DNA from: Pochonia chlamydosporia 170
Lineage: Eukaryota > Ascomycota > Sordariomycetes > Hypocreales > Clavicipitaceae
Length of the DNA: 64,000 nucleotides
Direction of reading: 5' to 3'
Assembly (NCBI RefSeq): GCF_001653235.2
Contig: NC_035791.1
Location: forward strand, 3,100,001-3,164,000
Shown piece by piece: positions 24,512 to 36,935 of the stretch. The first letter of the stretch is position 1. Each line of letters opens with the position of its first letter. The position numbers were made by a program, and so were the translations under genes. A model generated the notes under the pieces. The model did no database searches. It saw only the letters and a program-made list of their open reading frames with translations, and was not told the DNA's origin.

Positions 24512-25570
24512 TTAAAACTCCCTACCCAGCTTCTCGGTCAAACACGTCTGTGTCTTGGCAAACACCTTATCCGGGGTAGGCGTAGCATCAATCTTAACCA
24601 CCTTGCCCTGCTTCTCGTAGTACTCCACCACAGGCATGCTCGTCTCGACAAAGGTGCGGAAGCGCTTGCGAATGCTCTCGGCATTGTCATCAGCACGACC
24701 GCTCGTCTTGCCACGCTCGAGCAGACGCTCCTCCATGACCTTCTCGGGACAGTCGAAGAAGAGGACCATCTTGGCGGGGCACACCGACTCCTCAAACTTG
24801 TGCGCCTGGTCCAGCTTGCGGGGGAAGCCGTCAATTAGGAAGCGGCCCTTGGTGGCGTTGCCGTTCTTCTGGAGGGACTCGGTCATGGCGTTTTCGAGCA
24901 GCTGGATGGTGACTTCCATGGGGACGATGAGCCCGTTCTTGATGTAGTCGCGGATGAGGTCGCCGAACTGGGAGCCCGGGCGCTCTTGCTCGGCGCGGAG
25001 CAGGTCACCGGCGGAGAGGTGCGTGAAGCCATATTGCTTGACGAGGTTGGCGCATTGCGTGCCCTTGCCGGCGCCGGGGCCGCCGAGCACAAAGAGGACT
25101 GTGATGTCGGAGGGGGAGAAGGTCGGTGAGGATTTGGCGGGCGGGGGGAGCTGGCCCTGGGTTTGGGAGTCGGTTGTACGGGACATGTCTAGTGAGGAAT
25201 GTTAGGAATCGGTGGTTTTAGAGGAGTTTGTGTGTTGATGTGGGAGGAGAGAAAGGGTGGACAAACCTGCGCGGCGGTTTACCAAGGCAACGTATCCGGC
25301 TGAACCAATGGCAATGACGGCGATAAAGGGCCAAAACTTGACTTTGTCCTTGTTTCCGCTCGAGCCACCCTGTGACGAGTAAAACCGGTGCTGCTGTTGA
25401 TGTTGCTTGCCGGTACGGAAAGCAGTGCGCGCGGTCGACGACCAAGATAAAGGCGCAGGAGTCGAGGAGGCACGGCCCGCAACCAGAGGAACAGAAGCAG
25501 AAACAGGAACGGGTCTGCTGGTGGCACGTCTGCCTGCCAGGCGCCACGAGAGGGGTATGCGTGAGGCCAT
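24512..25570 (-). CDS. Uridylate (UMP/CMP) kinase with N-terminal membrane anchor
   Basis: Two exons, 25570-25267 and 25188-24512, giving 326 residues. Exon 2 encodes a complete nucleoside-monophosphate kinase: the P-loop [10 protein letters not shown] (137-146), the [11 protein letters not shown]-binding segment and the LID arginines in [10 protein letters not shown]. It phosphorylates UMP (and usually CMP, dCMP) to the diphosphate for pyrimidine nucleotide synthesis, like yeast Ura6. Exon 1 adds about 100 residues with an Arg/Ser/Ala-rich, mitochondrial-presequence-like part and one hydrophobic helix ([11 protein letters not shown]). The join gives R-A-D-M, so an in-frame ATG sits two bases after the splice site. 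The kinase call is firm; mitochondrial placement is inferred. Confidence 0.92.
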
Positions 25571-26769
25571 TGGATCGGGTGACTTGTGCAGGTAAGGACG
25601 CAAGAAATGACGATTCCGAGATGGATGCGCTGCTGAACGGGAACCGCGTGTGAGACCCTGGCTGCGTGGTGATTTTCTGCACACGTGGGACGATTCGACT
25701 AGGGGGTGTGACTTGAATGGATTCTTGGTTCGACAGTGGCGTTGGTGGATGAGAAAGAAAGAAGCAAAGTTGATAGTGGTCAATGAGTGTATGAAGCGAA
25801 AAAAAGGAAAGAAAAAGAAACGAAATGAGGTTGTGGAATCGTCAATTGAGCATTAATTTGAGCTGGTGCCCGGGAAGTTACAAGAAAGTGAAAGGAGACA
25901 AAAGTTGGAGCTCGGAGTGGAAGCACGTTATCGTTATCACGTGGGTCTCATTTGGAGATTGCAGATTGCAGATTGGGGAATGCAGATCTGAGAGGAGGGA
26001 CGAATTGAACCGGTAATCTCGACTTGGCAAGATTGCTATGCGCAACTGACTGTAAGGAACAAGGAAAGTTATCAGTTCAAGGGAGTGCGAATTTGTGTAT
26101 AATTGCTCTGAGAAGATCTGCCATGCTCTCTACACATTTATTCTAGTCAAACCATCCTCAATGCTTCTGCAGCTTTTGACAAAATACATTTCCGTACGGC
26201 AAAGTACTTTATCTCGTTTATATTCCAGCTTACAAACTTTATCTGACGCAAACTCATGCCTCCAGTATCTCCGCAGATACTCTTCGTCCCAAAACCTTTC
26301 GCTTTCCTAAAGCAGACAATTCCGATAACACTATCCCCTATCAAAACCTCACCAACCAGCTTATACGTCCTCTACACCAGTTACCTGTCTAGTCTAATTA
26401 TGGACTGTCTCAATTATGCATGCCAACTCTCCGATGCGCCTAAAGTCTGCAGTAGTTCCATCCTGCAAGCCACACACACCAGTCACACCCTATTCACTCA
26501 AAAACAAGGACAACTCAAACAACACAACAACTACACAAATTACATACAAGTCCAACCCTGCAACATGCTCAACTGCGGTGTTGCGGTAAGGGGAGTAAGT
26601 AAGCCCTTGCCAGGATACTCCAAGGCAGTAAACTAGTTGACCATGGTAACGGCCCGACTCAACGGTGCCGCTTATCCGCGGGGAATAGCCTCATTTCACG
26701 AATAAAAGCATCAGTATTCTGCAAAATCAATCTTCTCCGTTGTACTCTTCGCTGTACCAGTTTTGCAAA
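25571..26769. other. 1.2 kb divergent promoter region
   Basis: This lies between the starts of the uridylate kinase (-) and the FAD oxidase (+). A purine-rich run (GAAAAAAAGG-type) occupies about 25795-25830, a leader-like feature for the minus-strand gene. AATAAAAG at about 26700, 70 bp before the oxidase ATG, is a possible TATA-like element. No gene is supported. Confidence 0.5.
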
Positions 26770-28427
26770 ATGAGGGCTTCGGCGTTTCTAGCCGCTGCGT
26801 TGGCAACCGCCGCCGCAACCAACAAATGTGTAAGTCAACCAAACCACACCCACGAAACATCACCAAACTAACTCACAATAGTGCGAGCAAATACATCATG
26901 TCCTCCCCCAAAAGACAAGTTTCCCAACCTCCTCGACCTACAACGCCACCGAAGCAGCATACTTCTCCCTCCAGGAATCGGACCTCAAGCCATCATGCAT
27001 AATCCATCCCACCACCACACAAGACGTCTCACTCGCCATGGCCATCATCTCCAAGAACCCGCAGTGTCTCTTCGCCATCAAAGGTCGGGGACACACCCCC
27101 GCCGCTGGGTTTGCCAACGTCCAAGGCGGAGTGACCATTGACATGACAGGTCTGTCTGCCATTTCCGTATCCGCAGATCACTCAATCGCCCACGTAGGAG
27201 CAGGCGCCTCCTGGCTAGGCGTATATAAATTCCTCAAGCCGTTGAACCTGGCCGTTGCGGGTGGCAGAAACGGCAACGTTGGTGTGGGAGGGTTATTGCT
27301 GGGCGGTGGTATTTCCCACTTCACAACCCGCGTTGGCTGGGCTTGCGACAATGTCGTCAACTATGAAGTAAAAACGACTCATTAGATTCCATACCATGAG
27401 ACCAGCCTCTAACTCTCTTTAGGTCGTTCTCTCCGGTGGTCAAATTATCCAGGCAAACGCATCTTCACACCCGGACTTATACCAAGCCCTCCGAGGCGGC
27501 AGCAACAACTTCGGCATCGTAACACGCTTCGATCTCAAAGCCTTCTCGCAGGGCAACATATCCGTAACAAGTCTCGTCAACGACATTTCTTACGTGGCCC
27601 CCGTTTTCGAAGCTTTTACAGACATCGTCACATCTACCCCCTTCGACAAAGACACCTCCCTCGTAACCGGTCTCCTCTTCAACTCAACGTCAAAGGCATG
27701 GACGCTTACAAACTCAGCCGTGTATGCCAAGGCCGATACGAATCCAGCCGTTTTTAAAAACCTATCCGCCATTCCGAGTGTCTCCCATAAAAACCAGATC
27801 ACGACATTGGCACAGTTTGCGGATGAGAAAGCAACTCCCCCCTTGTAAGTTGTGCTGACCCACCAATCTCACAGAGGAACTGACGGAAAGGGCAGAAACT
27901 GGGTATTTTCAACAGCCACTTTTAAACCCTCGAGCCAGTTCATGGTTGAACTGTTTGATATTTTGAATACAACCTTGTATGGCTTCAATCCCGCCGGTGG
28001 AGTTGTATGGAGCGTTGCTCTTGAGCCGCTCGCTGGAGATATGCTCTCAACTGGGTCGACATTGGGCATGAAGGCCACTGAAAGAGGATACAGCAAGTCC
28101 ATTCGATCCTGATAAAGCATGCCCAATTGTTTCATCTTCATACTAACCAAGTATCCAGTCATGCTTCTCTCCGCATTATGGCCCGACTCGGCCTCGAGAG
28201 ATTCCGTCAACAACATGGCACACGAGGCATTGGCCCTTGTTGAAGATGCCGCCCGCGCAAAAGGCTTGCTTCAACGATTCCAATATCTAAACTACGCGGC
28301 TGCTTACCAAAAGCCTTTACAATCATATGGCAGAAAACAATTTGAAGTTTTGAACCGGGTTAGCCACAAATATGATGCTCACGGAGTATTGCAGAGGCAA
28401 CTTAATGGTGGCTGGAAACTCTGGTAG
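26770..28427 (+). CDS. Secreted FAD-dependent oxidase, BBE/VAO family
   Basis: Proposed exons: 26770-26829, 26882-27367, 27423-27844, 27896-28092 and 28159-28427, giving 477 residues, a normal length for the family. Residues 1-18 form a signal peptide. The FAD-binding PP-loop domain follows, with G-R-G-H-T-P (the His that usually bonds FAD covalently), [10 protein letters not shown] and A-C-D-N-V-V-N-Y-E. The C-terminus has the berberine-bridge segment Y-L-N-Y-A. Such enzymes oxidise sugars, alcohols or alkaloid-like substrates with O2; the substrate cannot be read. Two borders need care: intron 3 is drawn as 51 bp because the nearer AG leaves only 30 bp, and intron 4 needs a GC donor (GCAAGT) with ACTAAC branch and CAG end. 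Without it, TGA-TAA at 28110-28115 breaks the frame. Confidence 0.8.
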
Positions 28428-28700
28428 ATTCTCATATGTACGTAATGTAATAGTCACAGCTTGTCCTTGCCGAGTTACATGCCATATATTTCCAATCCTT
28501 CTTCAGCACAAACTCGCTGCCGCAAACCCAATTCCATGAAATCAATCTTCTGCTTCAAGAAAATGTAGAAGTTCAGGCGTATACTCATGCGGACAGCTTG
28601 AGCTACAAAGTCGTCTCAAGTAACGTACAGATAGCCAGCCATTCGCCGCCTTTCTTGCTGAAAGATCCCGCCCCCCCTTGTTGGAGCCAAAACAAAAGAA

Positions 28701-30045
<1,345 letters not shown>

Positions 30046-30187
30046 GGTTGCAAGTTGTGGTACCAGACCAGAGATCGCAAGTGCTATTTGGGCAGAAAGA
30101 AAATATGAGATGGTAGATTGAAGCTGTTTGTGCTGAGGATGATGAATTAAGAAAAGATTTGGCTCCAAGACAGCGAGGGAACTCCCA

Positions 30188-30194
30188 TTTTATA
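30188..30194 (-). promoter_or_regulatory. Possible TATA box of the subtilase gene
   Basis: TATAAAA on the minus strand lies about 145 bp upstream of the protease ATG, a plausible distance with a leader of about 110 bases. Inferred from position and consensus only. Confidence 0.4.
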
Positions 30195-33057
30195 ATCGAG
30201 TCCTGCCATCTTTTTTCCTCTATCAGGTCTATGCTTAGACCCTTCAAAATCCGAAAACGCCCTCCATCAGGAACCATTACCTTCCAGAACTGGAAGCTAC
30301 TTCTTCTTCGTGGACCCAAATAGTGGCCATGAAGCTAGTGACGCTGTAGAACTTGGCGCGAAAGGCTCGAATTGTGCCGAAAGGGTGCTCCATGTAGACA
30401 CGTCGGGTATCACACCAGAAGTAACTCCCTCGAGGGACGGTGACAATAACAGCAATTTGTGTCGAATTCCGGATAATGTCACGAATCTGGGGACCGGTAC
30501 GGAGACTTGGTGCCACCTCGGGTTAGTGATGCCAAGGGTTAGACACTCTGTTGGTCGCTTTGATGGGATAAGAGAGTCTCACAACCCACATGAGGTAACA
30601 GGATAAGGATTGAGCCTTCTCAGGGGAAGTGTTCCACAGCATACGTGTGGACGTGCTCTGAAGGAGCTAGTCGGGGCCGCTCTTATTGCATACGCCTCCC
30701 TTGCCGGGGAAATGCGAGAGTCAGCGGGATAAGGAGCTCTTCAACAGTTGAGGCCAGTCTCACTCTCCAGCTGCTGTGCAACCCGACTTACAACAGATTC
30801 AATTCGGCATCGTGTTCCTAGCTCTAGAGCTATCCTCGGCCAGCTCCGAGATCAACCAGGGCATGCTAGTAATGATCGTCAATGATCACCATGATCGCCA
30901 TAGTCCAGACATTGACTCGGCACACTGCGACAACCAGACAGAGTCCTCTTTTGGTGAGCCAATTATGAGACCATGCAACGGAAACATGAGGTGACTAGTT
31001 TGCCAGCTTATCAAACAGACTCACCTGCATATGACGCTGCAAAGTCCAAACCGGTCCTGCTCAACTCTAGCAACCTATTGTCACACTCTACACATTCTGA
31101 TGGACTGCCAGGTTGCAGGAAGGTGTTGACTCCCGTTGATTTGACAAGTTCATTTTGCCCAAAGCTCGGAGGATAAAGACCAGGTGACGACTGCAAGTAC
31201 GGTGTTGGTGTTGCGATGTAACCTCCAAACAGTTATCACTATGTGCCTTCCTATTCCTTCGGTAGTGGAGAAATGCCAATACCCCCAACGGTGGTGGAGA
31301 AGACGTCTAGGCTGTCAAGTGGTCTATTTTCACTCTGGCTGGCGTGATGCATCAACAGTCTGCAGAGCATGCAGAATTATGGAGCAGTGAGAAGGCGCCT
31401 TAGCGTCAATGAGTCCTGCTAGAGCTACTAGCATGCGGTTCCCCATGTGGTATGTTTCTAATAATAAGCATAATTTATTTTAGCTTTTCGATTAGATTGG
31501 CTGCAGAGACGGAATTCATAGTCAAATTCGCTCACCTCGGTGCTAGCATCGCCAGTTGCCAAACCGGCATTTGGCAGTAGGAAATGCTGAATAAGGACCT
31601 TCCATAAACACTTGGATATGTAAACCCGCACGACAGAGAATGAGTTGGGCTGGATTCACCAACTACTCTTTTGAGCAGGGTGCAAGCGAACACAGCCGGA
31701 ATAGCCAGCCAAAGGATCCACGACTGTGACTATGACCCGTGGCCGCACTCGGGTCCGGGCAACACCTGTACGACCCAAGGTCGGTGAAGGAACTGCTCTG
31801 GTGCTGGGAAACATTGCCCCATTGGCCACACCTTGTTTAGATCACCCCCTCCTCGGACGGCGTATTCAGGGTGTCAGAGAAGATGATTACCACCCACACC
31901 GTATAGAAATCGGAGTAGTTGGGAAGTGCTAGAAGGTCTAAATAGGCAAGAGGTCGGTTCTCGCGGCGCAAGTAATCGTCTGGGCACACAATTACGTCAA
32001 GTATGCATACAAAGCTGGAGTCAGTTTGAGCAAGTAGTCCCTGGAAGGAAGAAACAGAATGTGCATGTTAGTAAGGCCTAAATAAGACTTAGCTGTTTGC
32101 GGAAACTGTCTCTTGTACAAGAACCAAGTAAATGCCATGCAAGAATCCTAGCAGATACATAGCATGCGATACCTACCTAGGTACCTTTGTTTCTATTTGA
32201 TATGTAGGTTCGTGGATACTTGAATATAACCAAGAATACCTTGGTTTTGAATGGAGACATTATGTTTGCCAGCTGAGCTGACAGCACCAGAAAGGACCAG
32301 TAGTGGATTTGCATACGCAATACTTTTCAGCTCAAGAGGAATATCGAAATGCAAGCTGTACGTGACGACGAGCAGCTCGACCAAAGGAGACGATGACGGG
32401 GGCCTGGCTGATAACCTTGGCGGACAGAGACGGCAGCCCATCGCAGACCTCTTAGCGTTGCTGTCCAAGTCAAATGTGCCAAATAAAGTATTCTGGCCCA
32501 TCGTCCGCCTTCTACTTGTGGACAACCCAAGGAAATGAGGCAGACCAAGCCAAGACGCGAGACGATAATCAAGCCCACGGAGACTGTGATGTACATGTAA
32601 TTCGTCTGGTTTGGGTTGTGCCAAACACACCGTCTTGGACGGCGTGGAGGTTGTTGCAATCGCCTGCTCAGAACATTCTAGCGGCCAGGCCAATAAATCA
32701 GTATTATGGTATGGACGGCATATCGTACACCCGGCTGCTGGTTGTGTTTCTGTGAGCAATGGTCAACAGTAGCCCGTGGCTCTGACTCCGACGAGGTTGT
32801 TAGGACGGGGTTGGTTTGCAGGCAAAGTTGGTGACGGCTAGCAAGAGGCGAGGTTCATAGACAAACTCACTATTGCGTGCTCTGTACTCTGTACGGAGTA
32901 AACTCCAGATAATAGGAATAGTCAGGCTGACTGAAGCCACAAGTGGTGATTATTGTGGCGGAGTCTACATTTGGTCGGTGTGTGAGACCGGAGTGTTTTC
33001 GAGAGGGCTGAATTAGAATGAACCATGTCGTCAGTCAAGTAACGATCGGACACCAGA

Positions 33058-33078
33058 CTGGAACTGGAACTGGAACTC
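33058..33078. repeat. CTGGAA hexamer repeat, about 3.5 copies
   Basis: Tandem CTGGAA units are read directly in a gene-free stretch. Confidence 0.8.
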
Positions 33079-33530
33079 GACAGATTGACCACCTGACCCT
33101 GACGACAGACTGGAGCTGCGCGGGAAGAGCAAAACGGAAGCTGCTCCCCGCACCGCCCCCAAGTCGCGCTTGCCGCAAAGGGTCTGATGCTCCGGCAGTT
33201 GGAAAGGATCAATCCGTTAGTTCTCAATGCCCCAGTAACCCAGCCCAGTGCCACTTTGAATTTGACTGATCTTGACACCAGTCGAGCTATCTTGGCCGCG
33301 CTCACATCTACGAAGTACGGAGTAGTCCCATCATTGATCACACCCAGATCAGATTGGGCCAGGCTAGACCAGACGCATTGACTTCTTCATCAACCCCAGA
33401 TTCTTCTACACACGCTTCCAGTCCCCCTTGCACCAATGAAACGTTCAAACTTGCCATCCTGCCGTCGGCGAGTGGTTGGGAATGGCGATATATTTGTCCA
33501 TGCCTATACATTCCGAAGTGGACACTCTAA

Positions 33531-33559
33531 CTACCTAGGTACCTACTTGTAGGTAGGTA
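33531..33559. repeat. ACCTAGGT palindrome joined to a small inverted repeat
   Basis: ACCTAGGT (33533-33540) is followed directly by ACCTAC-TT-GTAGGT, a perfect 6 bp-arm hairpin, and more GGTA units. A related CCTACCTAGGTACC word lies near 32173. The function is unknown. Confidence 0.7.
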
Positions 33560-34260
33560 TGTACATATCCTTAAGTCCAAATACAAGTACCTCGCATTCC
33601 CTTCCTTACACTGCACACCGCCAGAGCTGGTTCATTCAACACAGCATGAACGTACGTGTCGCAAAACGGACACGGCCCCCCAGAGGGCCACCTCGGACAC
33701 ATCATCAAGCACGACGGCTTGGGGTTGTAGCTTGCCGGAGCAGGTCTGCAAGTGAGTCGGGCAATGTTGACGGAATACAGAAGGACGTCGCCGGAGTCTA
33801 GGAATATTCCCCCCATCTTTGTCGATATGGGGGGCATACACCATGCATCAGAAATTACTAGGATCTTCGATCGAGGCCATGATGAGGGGCATCAATTATC
33901 AGGGATCTCTCTGTCAGCCCGCCTGCTACCTGCTTTGTTCAGACCAACCTTGACATCTCCACTCCCCGCCTCCCCACACACTCTCGACACGCACATCAGG
34001 AGTCGAGAGTCAGGGCAACGTCTCCCAACGTCCGACTAGACCTCATTTCTCACACCCAGCTTCCCAAACTCACGCCTCCGTCCGCATCGAGAGTATTTGT
34101 CGAGCCACTCCGTACACTGGCAAACGTAACCAGGTTACCTGCCTAACAAGGTACATGTAGCTTTGTATGCTAGTTGTTTCTCCGTTCTGTGCGATATCCC
34201 GGTTTGCTGGGCCAATTCGTTCGAACTGGGGCGAACTGTCCTAGCATTTTGACCGTTGTC

Positions 34261-35628
34261 ATGGCGTCGTCCACGACTCCGCGGAGACAACACCACACGA
34301 CTACACCTGCTACGCCAGCGTCTGATGGCGGGCCGCAGGAAGCACTAGGTTCGGAGAAGAAGCGACTCAATGGTCTCTGGCAGGATGGCCAGTGGTGGTG
34401 TGAGTTCGTTCCCGTTTTGTCACCTATCCCTGCGCCGAGTGCTCATGGCATCGACTCCACGCATGTGTCATCAGCCATCATGACTGCGAAGAAGGTTGTG
34501 TCTTGCATAGTGGCTGTGGCCATTTGGACTCGTTGGCAGAGAATATCTCAAGAAATCTAAGTAGTTCAGCCTGACTAACACCGTAGGATGTATGTTTGAC
34601 CAGGCAACTGCGAACCTCGCAAGAAGGCTACTCTGCGACTAGTGAGAAAGGAGGGTCCCAATAAAGGCAAACCCTTCTGGACCTGTGCAACATACCCATT
34701 TTGCAAGTTCTTCTTATGGAGAGACGAGGCCATCATCCGGGAATCTGGCTTCAAAGCCGCCTCTGATGCTGAAGGGGCGAACGACCAGTCGGTACCGCCG
34801 AGACCAAAGACGCCAACCTTCACCCAAAGACCCCTGGAATCTTATGGCATTCAAGCCACGCCATCGCGGCAAACTGGAACTGGGAGTGACCTAAAGGGGG
34901 TGTCTGAAGCTGTTGGCACAAGCTTCACCAGTACCCAGACCGTGAGGGAAACACAGTCATCAAGCTCAGTGCCAAGCCCTTCTAAGAGGAAGAGAAATGA
35001 CAAGGACACCTGGGATCAAGATGATTTTAGCGATCTCGATTCAGACGAGGAGCGTCAATTGGCCGAGATTGTCGATAAAAGCGCTGAAAAACTCACTCCG
35101 CGGCGCGCGGTGGGAGACATATTCACCACACCTGTCACGGATCGTCGTACAGCTGACATCGTTGGCGGTTTACCAACGCCATCAGTATGCAGGACCTTGT
35201 TCCCTCCGTCTGAAGCAAAGCGTTCCAAGACGGTATCATTCGACGAGCCGTCATCATCCGAAACTCCGGCAACACCGGCTAAGACACCGACCTCACGGCC
35301 CACAACAGTCAATCCTGACGGCCCGTCAAGCAGTCCAGCAGGAGCAGATGCCCAAAATGTAGCAGATGAAGTAATGGAGCTACTTGGGGATCAAAAGATT
35401 GATCCAGGCGTGCTTCGATCAGTACACGAGCTCCTGCTTAAGGCTGCCAGGCAAACCAAGGGCATTTCTCTGGGCAGGGACTCGGCACGAGCAGCGCTGA
35501 AGGAAAAGGATAAGAAAATTGCCCGACTACAGGACAAGATACGAGACTTGGAAGTCCAACACAAATATGATGCCAGGGAGATTACGGACATGAAAGCGGA
35601 GATGATGCGAATTTACGAATCCCACTAA
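34261..35628 (+). CDS. GRF-type zinc-finger protein with C-terminal coiled coil
   Basis: Two exons, 34261-34399 and 34604-35628, giving 387 residues. The 204 bp intron splits a cysteine codon of the zinc finger; joining the exons restores W-W-C-N-C-E. The GRF finger spans about 44-86, with candidate ligands C47 or C49, C74 and C80 and the hallmark K-G-K-P-F-W-T-C and C-K-F-F-L-W. GRF fingers bind single-stranded DNA and occur as add-ons in topoisomerase III, APE2 and NEIL3. Here no catalytic domain is present. Residues about 100-290 are Ser/Thr/Pro-rich and probably disordered, and the last 45 residues form a charged coiled coil, suggesting self-association or an adaptor role. A role in DNA repair is inferred from the finger only. 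Confidence 0.85.
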
Positions 35629-35843
35629 CACGACATACGAATGACGAGAAACGCCGATAGAGGTTAAACGATTTGAGTCTAACGGTTTCACATATAGTCA
35701 CTGCATACATGCAGCGACATTTTGAATTCAAAGCCTTTTCTTTATCGCGATGACCGACTCCATCACACTTGGTACTCGCTCTTCCCAACGCCTTTTACAC
35801 TCGAATCCCGGTGAACTAAATACTCTAACACGTCTCCCAACTA

Positions 35844-36935
35844 CTACATCTCCGGCCGAACAGCCCAGCCCATAGAATCCGCCAACTTCTGCCAGCTCCT
35901 CCACGCCCTATCCGCATGCTCCCAAATCGTCCTCTCTCCAGGCACCGCCGCCGTCCTCGTAAACACCTCCATGCTGACCCAACCTTCCCAGCCAGCCTCC
36001 GCGAGGATCTGAATAACGTGCAAAATCGGCAGGTATCCCCGTTTCTCAAAGGGGAACAACCTGGCATTCCGACTGAGTGCCATCAGCGGCACCAACCCGC
36101 TCTCCTTCCGCCACGGATGGTCCTCGGTAAGCGGTACCTCCAGCCTCTCCGCATCAGCGACCTGCAGTATCGGCATCTTCGACATGGGCACCACATCCAC
36201 AAGCCTCTCCAACGAAGCCTGCAGGTTCGCAGACGCATGTGCCGCTCGTCCACTTTCTTCTTCGGGATCCATGTACCTCCTTCCACAGAGATTAAACGTA
36301 TCCGGCAGGAAGACCAAGTTCCCAACCTCACCAGCCAGCCTGATCCGCTCCCACGCCTCCTCCCAGTCCTGAACATATGCCGCAAAACACAAATTCTCAT
36401 ACGCAACCCGTATGCCCTCCTCCTTCGCAAGCCTACACAACTGCCTCAAGTCCTCCGCCGCAGCTTCAACATCACCCGTGTAATCTTCCCCCCGAACAGT
36501 AGGCAACGTGCTCGGCACGCCAATCGTATCCGTGCCAAGTTCCCTCGCCACCGCCAACCAGAGCTTAAATTCATCCACGCGCTGCCTCCGAACCTCCCTA
36601 TTCCGCAGGCCGTCAAAGTTCCGGAACGGCTGCAGCGAAATAATCCGCAGGCCAAGCGTCTCCGCCAACTTTGCGACTTCAGAAGCCGCGCAGAGCAGGG
36701 CCCGTCGTCTCGACGCCGCCGTTTCTCCTGCATCGGAGACCTGATTCCCCAACAGGAAAGAGTACGCGTGCAAGTCATCCCAGTAGAGTTCTATGCCGAG
36801 AAAGCCCTTGGACGCAGCGGCCTTGAGCTTCGTATCCAGCGCGTGGGCCGGCGAGCCCATGGACATGGTTGCTATAGAGGGCAGGAAGCGCTTGGGACTT
36901 TTGTCCAGCTCATGTTTGTTCGCGATGCTACCCAT
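35844..36935 (-). CDS. 3-dehydroshikimate dehydratase-like TIM-barrel enzyme
   Basis: Single exon of 363 residues. The fold is the sugar-phosphate-isomerase/AP-endonuclease-2 TIM barrel used by fungal 3-dehydroshikimate dehydratases (QutC of Aspergillus, Qa-4 of Neurospora) that convert 3-dehydroshikimate to protocatechuate in quinate catabolism. Likely metal ligands are seen in order: Glu in V-A-Y-E-N-L, Asp in L-P-D-T-F-N, Gln in I-L-Q-V-A-D-A and Glu in S-M-E-V-F. The start at 36935 (M-G-S-I-A-N) is preferred; an in-frame ATG at 36971 adds 12 charged residues unlike the family. No other quinate-pathway gene lies in the window, so it sits apart from a qa-type cluster or serves another use. 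A xylose-isomerase-like enzyme of different substrate remains possible. Confidence 0.82.
   Translation of the reverse strand: MGSIANKHELDKSPKRFLPSIATMSMGSPAHALDTKLKAAASKGFLGIELYWDDLHAYSFLLGNQVSDAGETAASRRRALLCAASEVAKLAETLGLRIISLQPFRNFDGLRNREVRRQRVDEFKLWLAVARELGTDTIGVPSTLPTVRGEDYTGDVEAAAEDLRQLCRLAKEEGIRVAYENLCFAAYVQDWEEAWERIRLAGEVGNLVFLPDTFNLCGRRYMDPEEESGRAAHASANLQASLERLVDVVPMSKMPILQVADAERLEVPLTEDHPWRKESGLVPLMALSRNARLFPFEKRGYLPILHVIQILAEAGWEGWVSMEVFTRTAAVPGERTIWEHADRAWRSWQKLADSMGWAVRPEM

Larger units (their letters stand above)
30046..34260. other. 4.2 kb gene-poor region
   Basis: This lies between the subtilase start (-) and the GRF gene start (+). Open frames reach 188 codons (32193-32759, minus) but show no family resemblance, no consistent exon structure and overlap frames on the other strand. 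TACGGAGTA words occur at 32892 and 33316 with a partial copy at 34107. ACCTAGGT-type palindromic sequence occurs at 32175 and 33531-33559. It could hold decayed genes, but I cannot support one. Confidence 0.5.

Noticed and set aside
30277..30516. 79-codon minus-strand frame upstream of the subtilase
   Set aside because: Too short, no start context or family match; it is in the promoter zone of the protease.
32193..32759. 188-codon minus-strand frame in the 4.2 kb gap
   Set aside because: Low-complexity, no recognisable domain, overlaps frames on the other strand and has no plausible exon partners.
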